This document shows, piece by piece, positions 36,016-47,713 of a DNA stretch of 64,000 nucleotides. The DNA is from Melampsora larici-populina 98AG31. Taxonomy: Eukaryota > Basidiomycota > Pucciniomycetes > Pucciniales > Melampsoraceae. Each line of letters starts with the position of its first letter. Position 1 is the first letter of the stretch. The notes beneath the pieces are model-generated. The model did no database searches. It was not told where the DNA came from and saw only the letters and a program-made list of their open reading frames with translations. The position numbers and the translations under genes were made by a program. The DNA lies in NCBI RefSeq assembly GCF_000204055.1, contig NW_006768788.1:62001-126000 (forward strand), read 5' to 3'.

Positions 36016-37395
36016 CACCCAGACGCCCCAGAAGGAGTGGGAAATCGGGTATTCTGATTAGAGAGACTCCCCCTGAAATTGCATTTTACACAACAGGGGG
36101 CGAGATTGGGCCCAATTCACATCATCTTCACGGTGTTAGACAATTATTGTGATTGAAGCTAGGTACATGTCAGGCCTGCGGGATGCCATAACCCCCAGAA
36201 GGAGTGGGAAATCTGGCATTCTGAATAGAGAGACTCCCCCTGAAATTAAATTTTACACAACAGGGGGAGAGATTGGGACCAATTTGCATCATCTTCAGAG
36301 TGTAAGACAAATTTTGTGATTGATGCTAGGTACATGTCAGGCCTGCGGAATGCCATAACCCCCAGAAGGAGAGGTAATTATGGCATTCTGAATAAAGAGA
36401 CTCCCCCTGAAATTGCATTTTACACAACAGGGGGAGAGATTGGGACCAATTTACATCATCTTCAGGGTGATTGAAGATGTTTATGGGTGCAAAACTGCAA
36501 AATGTGATATTTTAAGCATTAATATGCCCATTAGAGCATGAGTGAGGGTGGTGAGTGAGAATCTGATCAGAGAGACTGACCTTGAAATTTAATTTTGAGT
36601 ATTTTCCTCGTGGAGAAGGCCAAAAAGTCATCATTATCACATGTTTAACCCCAGAAGTTCAATGATGCACACGGGAAAATTAATCACAATCTGAAAATGA
36701 AATCATTTTCCCCATGTGCTTCAGCCATTTTATGACCTGAGTCACATGAAGACATGGGTTTTTTGGCCTTCTCCACGAGGAAAATACTCAAAATTAAATT
36801 TCAAGGTCAGTCTCTCTGATCAGATTCTTACTCACCACCCTCCCTCATGCTCTAATGGGCATATTAATGCTTAAAATATCACATTTTGCAGTTTTGCACC
36901 CATAAACATCTCCAATCACCCTGAAGACGATGCAAATTGGTCCCAATCTCTCCCCATGTTGTGTAAAATGCAATTTCAGGGGGAGTCTCTCTATTCAGAA
37001 TGCCAGATTTCCCCCTCCTTCTGGGGTTTATGGCATTCCGCAGGCCTGACATGTACCTAGCCCCAATCACAATAATTGTCTAACACCATGAAGATGATGT
37101 GAATTGGTCCCAATCTCTCCCCCTGTTGTGTAAAATTCAATTTCAGGGGGAGTCTCTCTATTCAGAATGCCAGATTTCCCCCTCCTTCTGGGGGTTATGG
37201 CATTCCGCAGGCCTGACATGTACCTAGCTTCAATCACAATAATTGTCTAACACCATGAAGATGATGTGAATTGGGCCCAATCTCTCCCCATGTTGTGTAA
37301 AGTTCAATTTCAGGGGGAGTCTCTCTATTCAGAATGCCAGATTTCCCACTCCTTCTGGGGGTTATGGCATTCCGCAGGCCTGACATGTACCTAGC
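36016..37395. repeat. giant palindrome with three tandem units per arm
   Basis: The left arm holds three units of about 165 bp, each starting CCCCAGAAGGAG (about 36024, 36193, 36358). The right arm holds three inverted units (about 37015, 37189, 37355). The arms stay complementary towards the centre: GTTTATGGGTGC...TTAATATGCCCATTAGAGCATGAG pairs with its inverse at 36848-36905, and ATTTTCCTCGTGGAGAAGGCC pairs with its inverse at 36763-36789. The centre, about 36630-36760, is less ordered. It has no coding capacity. It looks like a foldback transposon; no target duplication was identified. Confidence 0.8.
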
Positions 37396-37789
37396 CTCAA
37401 CCGGCCCATGAGGACTCAGGGTCCCCTAAGTGCTCAATGTTTATTTCTTCAATGCAACCTATATCAGTAAATTGTTGGTTACTCATATCTCATAAAGCCA
37501 TCATAAGTAAGGGGTTGTAACCCCCACCTGATTGGTATAACCAATCATAAGTACTGGTTTGTAACCCCCACGTGATTTTGTCACAGATTAGTGAAAACTG
37601 TGACAAATTCAGCAAGACTTTGTCCACTGCACACTGAACCATGATCTGATCCATGAAGGGACATATCACGTTCTGACAAAAGTGACAAAGTAGTAGAAGG
37701 CCAACAAAATCAACCGTAACACACTAGATAATCAAGAGTGGGGTTGTTTTCCCTCGGAAACAAAGAGTTATGACATTATACATCAAATC
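37396..37789. other. short non-coding spacer
   Basis: It contains a pair of direct TAAGTAAGGGGTTGTAACCCCCAC-like copies (about 37504 and 37549). The region is presumably the 3' flank of the HMG-like gene. No gene was seen. Confidence 0.4.
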
Positions 37790-40031
37790 TTAGACATCAT
37801 CATTTTCAGAGCTGGAAGAAGAACCCGAATCCCCTTTGAAATCATCACTATCCTCTGAAAATTCATCGCTACTTGGGAAATTGATGTCCTCGATTTCTGA
37901 TGACTCAATTTCTTCATCATCCTTTTCTTTCTTCCTTTTCTTCACAATTTTTTCTTTTGCTTCTTTCATCTTTCGTTTCCTTTTTTTGGTAGGGTGGTCA
38001 GTAGCATCATCAGCTGAAAGAATTGGATCGGAGGGACTTGAGGGTTTATTTTTCAAGGGTGTTTTTGTAATTGAATGATTGATGATATTGCTAGTAGGTA
38101 TGAGTGATTCCGCAGGATCGATCTTCTCAAGTTTGAAATAACCGTTGTCGATATCGCTTAGCCAATTCCTCTTCAACAAATTGGTACAACCACGGAACCC
38201 CTTGGCGATTTGATAAGTCTTGATGAGTGAATTAGCATCATCCTGCCAAATTTGAATAGGCCATCCCTTCTCAACAAACTGCACGGCAGGGGTAGGCCCT
38301 TTGGGAAAGACCTGTCCAGGCAGTATATCACCTGCGAGGAAAATCCTGAGGTTAGGTGCCTTGGAATGCAACTCGGACTACTGTAAAAGTCGGTTCACTT
38401 ACTGATCATCTTGTTAAGTTTTTTAGTGAGGATAGCTTTTCTTGCATCAGTCGGATGTGGAACCCTTTTTTCAATTTCTTCTGCTACCACTAAACCATGC
38501 ACATATACTTTAAACTTTTCAGGGAATTTGCTGATATCATGAGCCCATTCGGCGAACTTTGAGTTGGTTGAAGCGACCTCAGACCATCCTTCTTGACTGT
38601 CACAGCTAGCCGCAGATAAATCCTGTCCATGTCACAGACTGGAAAGCCCTCCGCGTGATTAGCCACTTCTGAATCACGCGGACTCTGAGTGGATGACGTG
38701 AGCTGTCCAACCGTCCTCCCGGTGCTGCCCTGAATAAGACTTCCAGGCACGGATAGGACAAGCTGGGTAAAAGGATTACCCCAGCTCGATGAGTGACCAG
38801 CTCCCACCTTGCTCACTCATCGTTTCTCTCTCTCACGTTCAAGCCTACCTTCATCTTCCCTCAGAGTGGGCTTTCCTCGGGCAAAGACCTTTTTCGAACC
38901 CGCTTCTTTTGCTTGCCCTCCCACCCTTGGTTCAAAGGGTCTCTTGCCCGTACCGTAGTGACTTCTTCCTCTGACACACTTCGTGAGTTCTTTCTGAGTT
39001 CTCACGGTGTCGCGAGGGAGCTCTAGGTTTCTCCCAAAGCTCGCCATCCTCACTCTTGAACTTTTCAAGAGCAAGGATGGCTACCGCATCTATCTTCCTA
39101 GAGATAGTCCAGTAAGTCCAGATCCCGGCATCTAGGACTTACTCCTCCCTCTCTCCACCTTCTTCCTTGGAAGGAGGAAAGACATGGACTATCACAACTT
39201 TTGAAAGATCGGGTAGATTGGCTAAAGCAAAGAAAAAGGGATCACTGAAGACTTGTCTTTCATCGCTGGTCAATTCCTTCCACATTTGGCCTAGTTTTTG
39301 ATTCCGTGCCTTCCAGCCTGATTTGTCATTACGAGGAGGTACTGAAAACAAATCACACATTCATATAATGATCCCTTTGATGTAAGATACCATCATAGGG
39401 TGGTGACGTACGTTTCTCTGCCAGAGCTAGCTTAGAAAACGCTAGAAAGCGTATCCACCTATTGGGCTTTGATGATTTGGAACCCATATTTCTTAAATTC
39501 AAAAAGTTCCATTGCATTAACAAACCATCAAAACAAGATGCACTGGGTAAGTCATGCTTACACTAGATCCCATATCACCGTTTCTGGAAGTCCTCCCATT
39601 AAGGCTACCATAAGCATCCTCTTTTCAAAACCAATGCGAACAATCTCGGTAAGGTCAGTTATATCTTGGGGTGCCCGAGTCCGATTATGAGCTTGTTTCT
39701 GTTGTTGTTCCACAAGTCGCTGTCGAAGATCCGCAACTGTCCATTTGTCGACTTGTTGTTCAAAGTTTTCCGGTGTGAGACCAGGGAAACAGGTGACAAA
39801 GCTTCGATTGCCGGTTTTTTTTTGGCCAGAAGTTGTTGTGGGCAGGGTATCATGCTTTGAATCGTCTTTGTTGGCATGACCTAAATTCTCGCTCTTCTTT
39901 TGTTCTTCTCTAGGATTATCAGTTAGTTGTATTGAATTGGATGTATTTGCACTCAACCTTTTTGAGCGAGTCATCTTGATTTTATGTTTCTGTGAGGGTG
40001 AGGAGGAGCCTTTTTTTGCTGAGCGAGTCAT
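37790..40031 (-). pseudogene. divergent HMG-box-like gene, KDZ cargo, interrupted
   Basis: Exons on the minus strand read 40031-39562, 39491-39412, 39341-about 39198, about 38594-38403 and 38331-37790. The N-terminus is basic and Ser/Lys-rich, with FPGLTPENFEQQVDKWTVADLRQRL. The HMG-like box spans exons 2-3: PNRWIRFLAFSKLALAEK, then KSGWKARNQKLGQMWKELTSDERQVFSDPFFFALANLP, followed in exon 4 by NSKFAEWAHDISKFPEKF. The C-terminus is Lys-rich, then very acidic (SSDEFSEDSDDF). A divergent HMG domain protein is a described companion of TET/JBP in KDZ elements and would bind DNA. An insertion of about 580 bp between 38606 and 39186 separates exon 3 from exon 4, so this copy is probably non-functional unless spliced out. 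Confidence 0.72.
38595..39197. mobile_element. insertion of about 580 bp in the HMG-like gene
   Basis: The sequence 38606-39186 interrupts the HMG-like coding frame and is more GC- and pyrimidine-rich than its surroundings. The edges show near-identical direct copies GACTGTCACAG (38595-38605) and GACTATCACAA (39187-39197), which may be an aged target duplication. No protein or terminal inverted repeat was recognised. A solo LTR, TRIM or SINE is possible. Exact ends are uncertain. Confidence 0.5.
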
Positions 40032-40767
40032 GATGTGGCAAATGATATTGAGGAGTAGGATCACCAATGTTATAAGAGGGCGAGGAAACAGTTGGGGGTC
40101 ACCAGGAAACCTGGACTTCACCTAACTTACACGGATACTTCACACAAATCACACATGTAACTTGTACTTCACAAAGCTACTTTTTCTTTTCCAATACGGA
40201 GTTCAAGAGAAGCTATAGTGGTGACCACTTGAACAAGACTGAATACCACACACTCCACGTTTTGATACATGGAAGTGTTGACAGGGATGTATGATGACCA
40301 AAAGGGTTTGGGTGCTTGAGTCTCTAATTGACTTACCAAATGGGGTTGGGAAACCAAAGCGGACTTCCTTTTTCAGCATTTTCCTTTCGTCTATCTAGTG
40401 TAGAGTTTTGCATTTGCCACTAGATAGTCTTCCCTTGACAGTAGTGTCACCAATGTCATCTGTTGGGACTACTCAATGAGAAAGTTAANNNNNNNNNNNN
40501 NNNNNNNNNNNNNNNNNNNNNNNNNNNNNNNNNNNNNNNNNNNNNNNNNNNNNNNNNNNNNNNNNNNNNNNNNNNNNNNNNNNNNNNNGTGATTGCACAT
40601 GTGCGTCCCATCATCTTGACCCCAGAGAGTTCCCCTTCAAGCATATCACCTCCTTTCAACTACGTACGTTTTTCGACATGTAATTGCCAGGTCAAAATAT
40701 CAAAATACGTCCCTATCGGAAGCCAGGAAAACGATAAGCCAAATCGGACATTACTCAAAGACGAGCT
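40032..40767. promoter_or_regulatory. divergent intergenic region with 100-N gap
   Basis: This lies between the 5' ends of the HMG-like gene (-) and the KDZ transposase gene (+), so it must contain both promoters. Bases 40489-40588 are an assembly gap of exactly 100 N, so the real length is unknown. No defined promoter element is claimed. The transposase N-terminus may begin inside or beyond the gap. Confidence 0.6.
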
Positions 40768-43700
40768 ATGCTTGAAGCCCAAGAGGATCGAGCAGCTACA
40801 TCAATCATTGAAGGCTTAATGCTTGATGTCGAACCTACCAATCATGAACTCAATCATCACATTGACGATGGTGCTCCTCAAGTTCTGTACAGAGACCTTG
40901 ATCAGTCCAACTTTGGAGTCAATCCTTTTTCAGAAGATGACGACAGTGAATATGATGGAAGAATGTTTAATGAAGCAGAGTCTTACGAGGAACGGACACT
41001 TCGGGAGCAGAAGCAGTGGCAAGAGGTTATGCCTTCTCTCTTCATTGAATTCAGCTTGTCATCTAAGAAGACCTTTCAATGGGGTCACACGGATCTATGG
41101 GACTATGACTGGAAGGAACCCTGCCATTGCACAGGTACCATGGTTCGAACTCCGAAGAAAATTGTGGTCTTTGATATCTTGTGTAGGTTGTTTCTTTCCT
41201 CTTATTCTTGCATTTTGTCTTTATCTAGGTTGATAAGGTTTTCTGAACAAACAGATCGAAAGCAGATCATGGTGAATTTCTGTGCATGTCAGTCGGATGC
41301 TGTGCGGCTGGTGAAGATGGGCTTGATTGGGGGAACAGCAAAATATCCTTGCACTGCTTTCTCAATTAGACTTATTCGATTCTATCAGTTATTATGGAAA
41401 TGGTGTAGTAATACAATTGCGCCATTCTGCCAGGCAGTCGACGAGTTTTTGGATGCGTTTAATACCTTGATCCTTGTTCCGAGTGGAAACCAAGTAAGAG
41501 TTGATTCCTGGAATTCGATTATAAAAATATATTTATATTTTACTTACTGAATGTTATGTCATGCAGCCTCGCGAGTGGCGGAAGCGATTCTCCTGTGCAG
41601 TTGATGTCTATCGTGAGATGATCCGGCGAGAAGCTGAACTGGAGACTCTGGCTCTCAAGCTTTCTGCAATCGAAAAACTTGCATCAAATTGTCCTCGCTG
41701 TTTTGGCCCTGCAGTCCAAGGTAAACGCCCAGCTGAGCCCGATGTCATAGTTTCACTGGATGGAAACTTTCAACATCGGCGTCACATGGCAGCAAGTGCG
41801 GGTTGGAGGCCTGAAAGCACAATTACTCCATCACTCTTCCTCACTTCCAAATATGTAAACAAATGGGAAGAAAAAATTGGGGTCCGTCGAAATGATGTGA
41901 AGGATAAGACTGAGGAGTTAGTGGTCAGTTGTATATTATATTTTAATAACATATTTAATGCACTATTCTTGACTCTGCAATCTGATTGGTTTCAGCACCC
42001 ATGTAGTGAGCGTCACACTGCAGCAGATGATGTGAGAGGCGCACAAACATGGAGTGGGTGCGATGAAACTGGCCTTTTTGGAATGGCATGCCGACATGAC
42101 CATGTTCTGAAATTCATTAATATTGTACAAAGTGGTGAACGGTGAGAATATACCTGACTATATTAGATGAATCTATATATTGAACTGTGTTTTGGTCATA
42201 ATGTTAGTGGTCATTTCCCTGTTGCCACAATCAATTGGATGTTTAAACAACTTGAAGAAGCCAATGGTGACCAGCAAAAATTGGCTGTTCTTTACGATAT
42301 AGGATGTAATTTGACAAAGGCATTAAGGAAGGTATGTGTCCAATACAATTTCATACGTGGTTCTATTGGTGTAAGGGGTATTGATTGTAGATATCTGATT
42401 TTATCAATCCACAGAGAAAGCTGTTTGAAGAGAAGAGAAGGGCAGGTGAATTAAAGATAGGTACTGGGGCATGGCATTCTTATGCTCATGAAAGATCCTG
42501 TCAGATCTTGTACAACCCTCGATTGAATGAAGACTGGGGAATGTCGGATGGTGAGGGTTTGGAGAGGATATGGTCTGCTTTCTCTGATCTTGTAGCTGCT
42601 CTTAGATATTCGACAAAAGAGCATCGACTATGCTGCTTGAATCTCAAAGGACTCTATCATAATGAGGGATTGCGAACTAAAGCTGGTTTGTGACTGACTA
42701 TATTCTAACCATCCATAATTAGTTAACCTCCATCTTCATTTGTTCAGTTGATTCCATGATTAGACGTCTCAAAGAAATGGAAAAATTAAACCAATCGAGC
42801 AAGGCAACTCTTCAAAGGTTGTACATAGATCCTCAGTATACACAAGAGTACTTTTTAGCTCAATGGGAACGTCAAAGAAAATGTCAGCTAGAACTCATAG
42901 TAAACGAAGGAATTGGAGATCTGACGAACAAACTTGCTCACCTGATTTCCATTGAGGAATCACTTCAAGAAGCCCAGTGAGTTATATAATTTGCTTCTTT
43001 TATTCAACTGAATGTACTGATTGAAAGATGGCTGCCTTGTTTAGACTGCAGTTGCGGTCACTGAGACGAATCAGGAGGCGAAATCGAACTGAAGCTGAGG
43101 ACGAGGAAATTGTACAGCTTCCAGATACAATGGTCCAGTTAGAAGAGGAGATCGGTCTACTCGCTGATGAGCTTGGTGGTGAACAGTTCCGAAATGTACC
43201 TGGTGCTTCAAGTGAGTTGGGATATGCCATATTTAAACTATGGATCATGGCAAATACATTGAGACAATAATCATCCTATATCTACATCAGCTGCGAAGGG
43301 GAAGATGCTGATACGTTTGCGGGTCACTAAAGGTAAGTTATATGAGGCAAAGGTTGGGTTAGTGGAAGCGGAGAATCAGGCTAATGAGAGGCATGGTGCG
43401 CTGCAATTTGTGATTTCTGTGATCTGTGGAGCTTGCTTGAGGTTAACAACTGGATCAACCGTTTACCTAGGTACTCGTGAGCTACAGAGACACAAAAGAC
43501 TTGAGCAAAGTAAGAGGTCAGAGCTTCAAAAGAAGCTCCGGACTTTTGATCGACAGGTCACAGCCCTATAATCGAGCTTTCCCCTGATGATGCTATTGAA
43601 AGCCCACACATTTGAAGAAGTCAAGAGATTGCCAATCACCGATAGCTTCTGGGATTTTTGGCCGGGCTAAACTCACCCTGATGAAGCTTGGGCGACCCGA

Positions 43701-44288
43701 TGCAAAGACTCAAGAAGGGATCACATCCTATCTTGAGATGACTCACTCGGAAGATGAGCTTCGTAGGATTGCTCGGGAGTGCCGGCAATCGATTAAGTGG
43801 GCGGTCAACATGGATGACAAGGTAACACGTCTACGTACAACTGTTTTTACCGAGGGTAAGTCAATGTTTTCAAATGCAATGTTGTTTGTGATTGATGAAA
43901 TACTGATTATTGGAAACAAGCAGATGATTTACTTGGGACAGAAGAAAAGAGATGGATGACAGATCTCATAAGTTCGAAAAAGATCAATCCTGGTGCAAAT
44001 CTAGAAGAGTGCAAAGAAGTCCTGAAATCCCTGCTCTCAAATGTTAATCAAAGGTACACTCGCTTATGGATGAAATGGAATTGTCGGCTGGAAAGTTTGC
44101 GTTTGAAGTCAATGAAATACTCAGCTTTGTCTATAATAGAGGAGGCCGAGCTTCAGATGGCATGGGGGGATCTTGTGGAAAGGAATAAGGTGCGCTGGGA
44201 AGAAATTGTAGAAGCAATGGTGATACGGGCAGATTTTGATGAAGTTGATCAAATTGAGGCACCATTGGATAGAATGCGATTAGTTTGA
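40768..44288 (+). CDS. KDZ-family transposase, multi-exon
   Basis: At least eight GT-AG exons can be read, the first being 40768-41182, 41255-41493, 41567-41923, 41996-42141, 42208-42331, 42415-42685 and 42748-42976. More continue to the stop at 44288. A cysteine-cluster domain comes first (CHCTGT, NFCACQSDAV, AFSIRLIRFYQ). The KDZ RNase H-fold core then follows: the catalytic Asp in SLDGNFQHRRH, the metal-binding GLFGMACRHDH, the second acidic motif in VLYDIGCNL, HSYAHERSCQILYNPR, and the acidic GMSDGEGLERIWS. The C-terminal third is coiled-coil-like. It would cut and paste the element ends. No stop was found in the exons I joined. The start is uncertain because of a stop upstream and the nearby gap. 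Confidence 0.88.
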
Positions 44289-44358
44289 TTGTTCAGGTGA
44301 TATCAGCTTTAATGTGTTTAGTTATTTGTAGTTATTTGAATTTGATTAATCAATCCAC

Positions 44359-45094
44359 TCCATGCTAATTGGATGAATGATGTTAGTGATTTTGGGAAGT
44401 AAGGGTTTTGTGGTCGATTGTTGATGAGTTGAGCTTGTGAGTTGTGAGTTGTGACTTCTCTGGAGTGAGTTGTGAGTTGTGACCGAACTGTGATATGTGA
44501 GTTTATATGTATTACTAGTAGTATATGTGATTTGTGATTTGTGAGTTGTGAGCTGTGAGCTGTGAGTTGTGAGTTGTGAGGTGTGAGTTGTGAGTTGTGA
44601 GTTGTGAGTTGTGAGTTGTGAGTTGTGAGTGGTAGGTTAAGTGATTGTGAAGTGTATGTTGTATCTGTAGTATCTATTACTGGTAGTATATGTGAGTTGT
44701 GAGGTTCGATTTGTGAGTTGTGAGCTGTGAGTTGTGAGTTGTGAAATCTGTGAGGAGGTCATACTGTTTGTGATTTTAGTGTACTGTGTGAGTTTGTAAT
44801 TGTGAATGTGTGAAGTTGTGTGAAGTTGGACTTGTATTCCAAATTTTTTTTGGAAAATACATATGTTTTTTTTTTTTTTTGATCTTGGATGGTGTGTTGT
44901 GTGGTAAAAAGGAGTTTTATACCATGTTTGATGTTTTGAAGTCTTCAGGATCACGAGTAATGACTTTGTAAAGTTGATGATATGCTGGTCTAGCCCATCT
45001 GAAGTGATCTAGCGCGAAGATCCGGCTTGACAGTCGACGGTACCGCACACTGTATGGTCCGCTGTTATGTCATTCAAAAGAAGTGCCACAGGTG
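44359..45094 (-). repeat. right TIR of the KDZ element with TGTGAGT array
   Basis: Reverse complement of 27260-28000. The GTGAGTTGTGAG array occupies about 44435-44760, and the outer 330 bp are nearly identical to the left end. Its inner edge lies just past the transposase stop codon. Confidence 0.9.
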
Positions 45095-45759
45095 CTCAGA
45101 TCTACGCAAGCCTACAACTTGATTTATCATAGGAAATCAAGTTGAAACTGCAGTTTTCCACACTTCAAAACCTCAACTACATTCCTCAAATCTCAAACTT
45201 CAAGTTCAAAACTTCCAACCTCAACTTCAAAGTTTGAACTTCACATCTGCCTTTTGAACCCCGAATCAATTATAAATTTGTAAATCTTCAATCATTTTTT
45301 AATAAAGATGTACACTCGTTTGAAATTTACGCTTGAACTTGAGCAACTTGAGCATCTTGATCTTTTTGGATGCGAGCGTGAGGAGGTGGAGGAGGTGTGT
45401 GACAGTGAGGTTTATCAAACAAGAAGTCAAAGACCATTTGGACATAATGCTGCTGTTCATCATTGTGATTTGAAGACTCCAAAAGGGCATTGATTGGTTT
45501 TTTAAAGAACTCGGAGCAAGCATTTGATGGATGTTTTTTGGATGAAAGTTATGAGAAATAAGATATATCCTTTCAAAATCATACCACTGTGAATCAGGTT
45601 GCTTCACAGTGATTTATTGTTGGTAAATCATGTGTAATTACATCATCCCATAGTGGATTTCATGTGTTTACCAACTTTGGTAAAACACACATGATTAAAT
45701 TTCACGCTCAGGAATGCAAAATCTACAATAAATCACCCTCACCATAGTGGGTGCTCTAA

Positions 45760-46778
45760 GAAAGTAGGACTTGAATTGTAAGAACTAGTGGAGGGTCACA
45801 AGTAGCTGAGAGCAATGTAATCTTTCAAGACCCGTCATGATAGGAATTCTGTGCAACTACCAGCCAAATCAAAATTGCGAGCTCAACCAGCAGTTGTTTG
45901 CTAAGAAAATGGCTGCTTTTCAAGGGAAGGTGAACGTGATGTGGTTTTTCCCTACCTCTTTGTGAAGAGGTATCTACACTATCAAGTTTCATCCCGACTT
46001 GTCAAAACAAGTCTTGTCAAACCCCTTTTTGGCACATCAATTTATGGCTTTGAAATTTACACCCATGCATGCATAATCATTCACCTAGGATATAATTGAT
46101 TATGGTTTCAAACACCAGAATTGCATATGCAAGGGCAGGCTTGTCATATGATTGAAAAATTACCAAAATCATTGTTATGTAAGGTATAATCAAATGAGAT
46201 GGAAAAAGATTTACTTCTCAACTTTATGGAATTCTGTAAGTAAGATACATCAGATGGAGTGTATTCCCTTTGGGCAGATAATATCTACTCTTTATGACCT
46301 CAACATGACTTGTACCGTGACGATGAGATCCTGATATGTTGGTTGTATATTGTTCTTATATGCATTCTTGCTTCAAAGGACCACCTCCGGCCCTGGGAGG
46401 CCCTGTTGCCATCCAGGTATCAACAGGGGCTCACCAAGGCACACCCTGAATTAAGGGGGTCAGGGCTTGGTGGGGCTAGGCTCAAGTTTGGGCACAGAAT
46501 GAGGCAAAGAAGGGGCATAATGGTAATGGCATATATTTCAGATTCACTTGTATCTACTTATTGAGTATAAAGTTGTAATATAATTACTTAAGAATAGTAA
46601 GACAAGTTAGAGCCTACAACTTCTGAGAAAGTGTATCTACTATTTGATCAAACATTGAGTCATGATGTAACTACTTAAGAAGGGCAAGAAAAGCACATGT
46701 ATCTACTATTCATATAAGTATAAAGTCTCAACATAACTACTTGAAAAGAAAAAGGAGAAATTAAGAGAAATGTTTGGC
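45760..46778. other. intergenic, no supported gene
   Basis: AT-rich sequence with several TATCTACTTA-type short repeats. A short GC-richer patch (46375-46510) is present. No coding region could be supported. Confidence 0.4.
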
Positions 46779-47057
46779 TTAACTTTTGAGAAACACTTGA
46801 GCCTCAAGATTTTGTGAAGTAAAAGTCATAATTTTCAAAGCGGCAGAGAAACATCTTTCAGATGGCGCACTAGTGGCAAGCACAGCAAGCATAGCTTTTG
46901 CCACATGTGCTAGATTAGGCCAGTGATGTTGATTCAAACTCCAGTAATGAAGGACATCACATTGCTTGTCTTCTTGAGGAGCAGTGACATACTTGTTGAC
47001 CTTGTGCTCAATGGGAATCATCTTGTGGCCACCTGTGGCCCCTGTACCGGTTGACAT
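46779..47057 (-). pseudogene. hAT transposase C-terminal fragment
   Basis: A 92-codon frame with the hAT C-terminal dimerisation signature: DVLHYWSLNQHHWPNLAHVAKAMLAVLATSAPSERCFSAA. The usual family motif is a tryptophan-rich block, then the ATSAxSERxFS line. The catalytic domain is absent upstream. It is an isolated remnant just outside the neighbouring 5.6-kb element. Confidence 0.85.
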
Positions 47058-47713
47058 GTGAGTCTAGCATACAGTGTGCTGTATCATCGACTGGAAGCCG
47101 GTCTTTTGCACGCAGAGCACCCAGACGCTCTGGAGCAGTACCTTTTGACCTCACAAGTCATATTTTGCAAGATTTTTTTGACTTTTTGAGCAACAAACAT
47201 TCAATGTACACCTAGGACCCTGGAATGCGCCTGCAGAGGTCACTGACGAAAAAGGTCGGATTTTGACCAAATTTTGGGCAGATGTCACTGACCAAAAAGG
47301 TTGGAATTTGGGACATTTCCAAAAATGTCACTGACGAAAAAGGTCGGATTCTGAGCTCTGAGCTACTCTGAGCCGACCTTTGTAGGACGGTCGGCAACAG
47401 AGCTTGCTAAGCATCTACATAGGCTTTCCAAGACCTGTCGTGAACTTTTGTGACATTTAGTCTATTAGAATGTAAATATGTATTGAGAGCTATTGAGAGC
47501 TATGGAGAGCTATGGAGAGCTATTGAGAGATTAGGAGATTTTACGTATTAACCCTTTGAGAGGTGTGAGATCGTGTTGGGGCTAATTTTTAAATTATTCC
47601 AAGACTGGGAGGTTCTTTTCATGATCTTGTCCGGTTCAATCCTTTGTGAACAATCTAAAGCGTCACCTGAATTTCTTCAAAGCCTTAATATATAAACATT
47701 TCTATACATAACA

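Larger units (their letters stand above)
27252..45102. mobile_element. KDZ transposon, 17.8 kb, carrying OTU, TET/JBP and HMG genes
   Basis: The element at 27260-45094 starts CACCTGTGGCACTTC and ends with its exact inverse. It is flanked by perfect 8-bp duplications CTCAGATC (27252-27259 and 45095-45102); 8-bp duplications are described for Zisupton, a KDZ member. The TIRs run about 740 bp (27260-28000 and 44359-45094) and are nearly identical, which suggests recent insertion. Genes from left to right are a zinc-finger/OTU fusion (+), a TET/JBP-like dioxygenase (-), an HMG-like gene (-) and the KDZ transposase (+). Later insertions inside it are a PIF/Harbinger-type MITE (34808-35811), probably a palindromic repeat (36.0-37.4 kb) and a 0.6-kb insertion in the HMG gene. 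The 100-N gap lies inside, but the matching duplications support the join. Confidence 0.92.
27119..45759. mobile_element. PIF/Harbinger-type element split by the KDZ transposon
   Basis: The left end GAGCACCCACTATGG starts at 27122 and its inverse ends at 45756. Both outer flanks are TAA (27119-27121 and 45757-45759), the 3-bp duplication typical of PIF/Harbinger. Subtracting the KDZ element and one copy of its duplication leaves about 792 bp: 138 bp left of the insertion and about 654 bp right of it. The right part is related to the copy at 24.5-25.0 kb. No transposase is present. I infer that the KDZ element inserted into this older, non-autonomous element. Confidence 0.7.

Noticed and set aside
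40463..40819. Open frame across the N gap
   Set aside because: Its length depends on unknown bases, and the frame does not join the transposase coding sequence.
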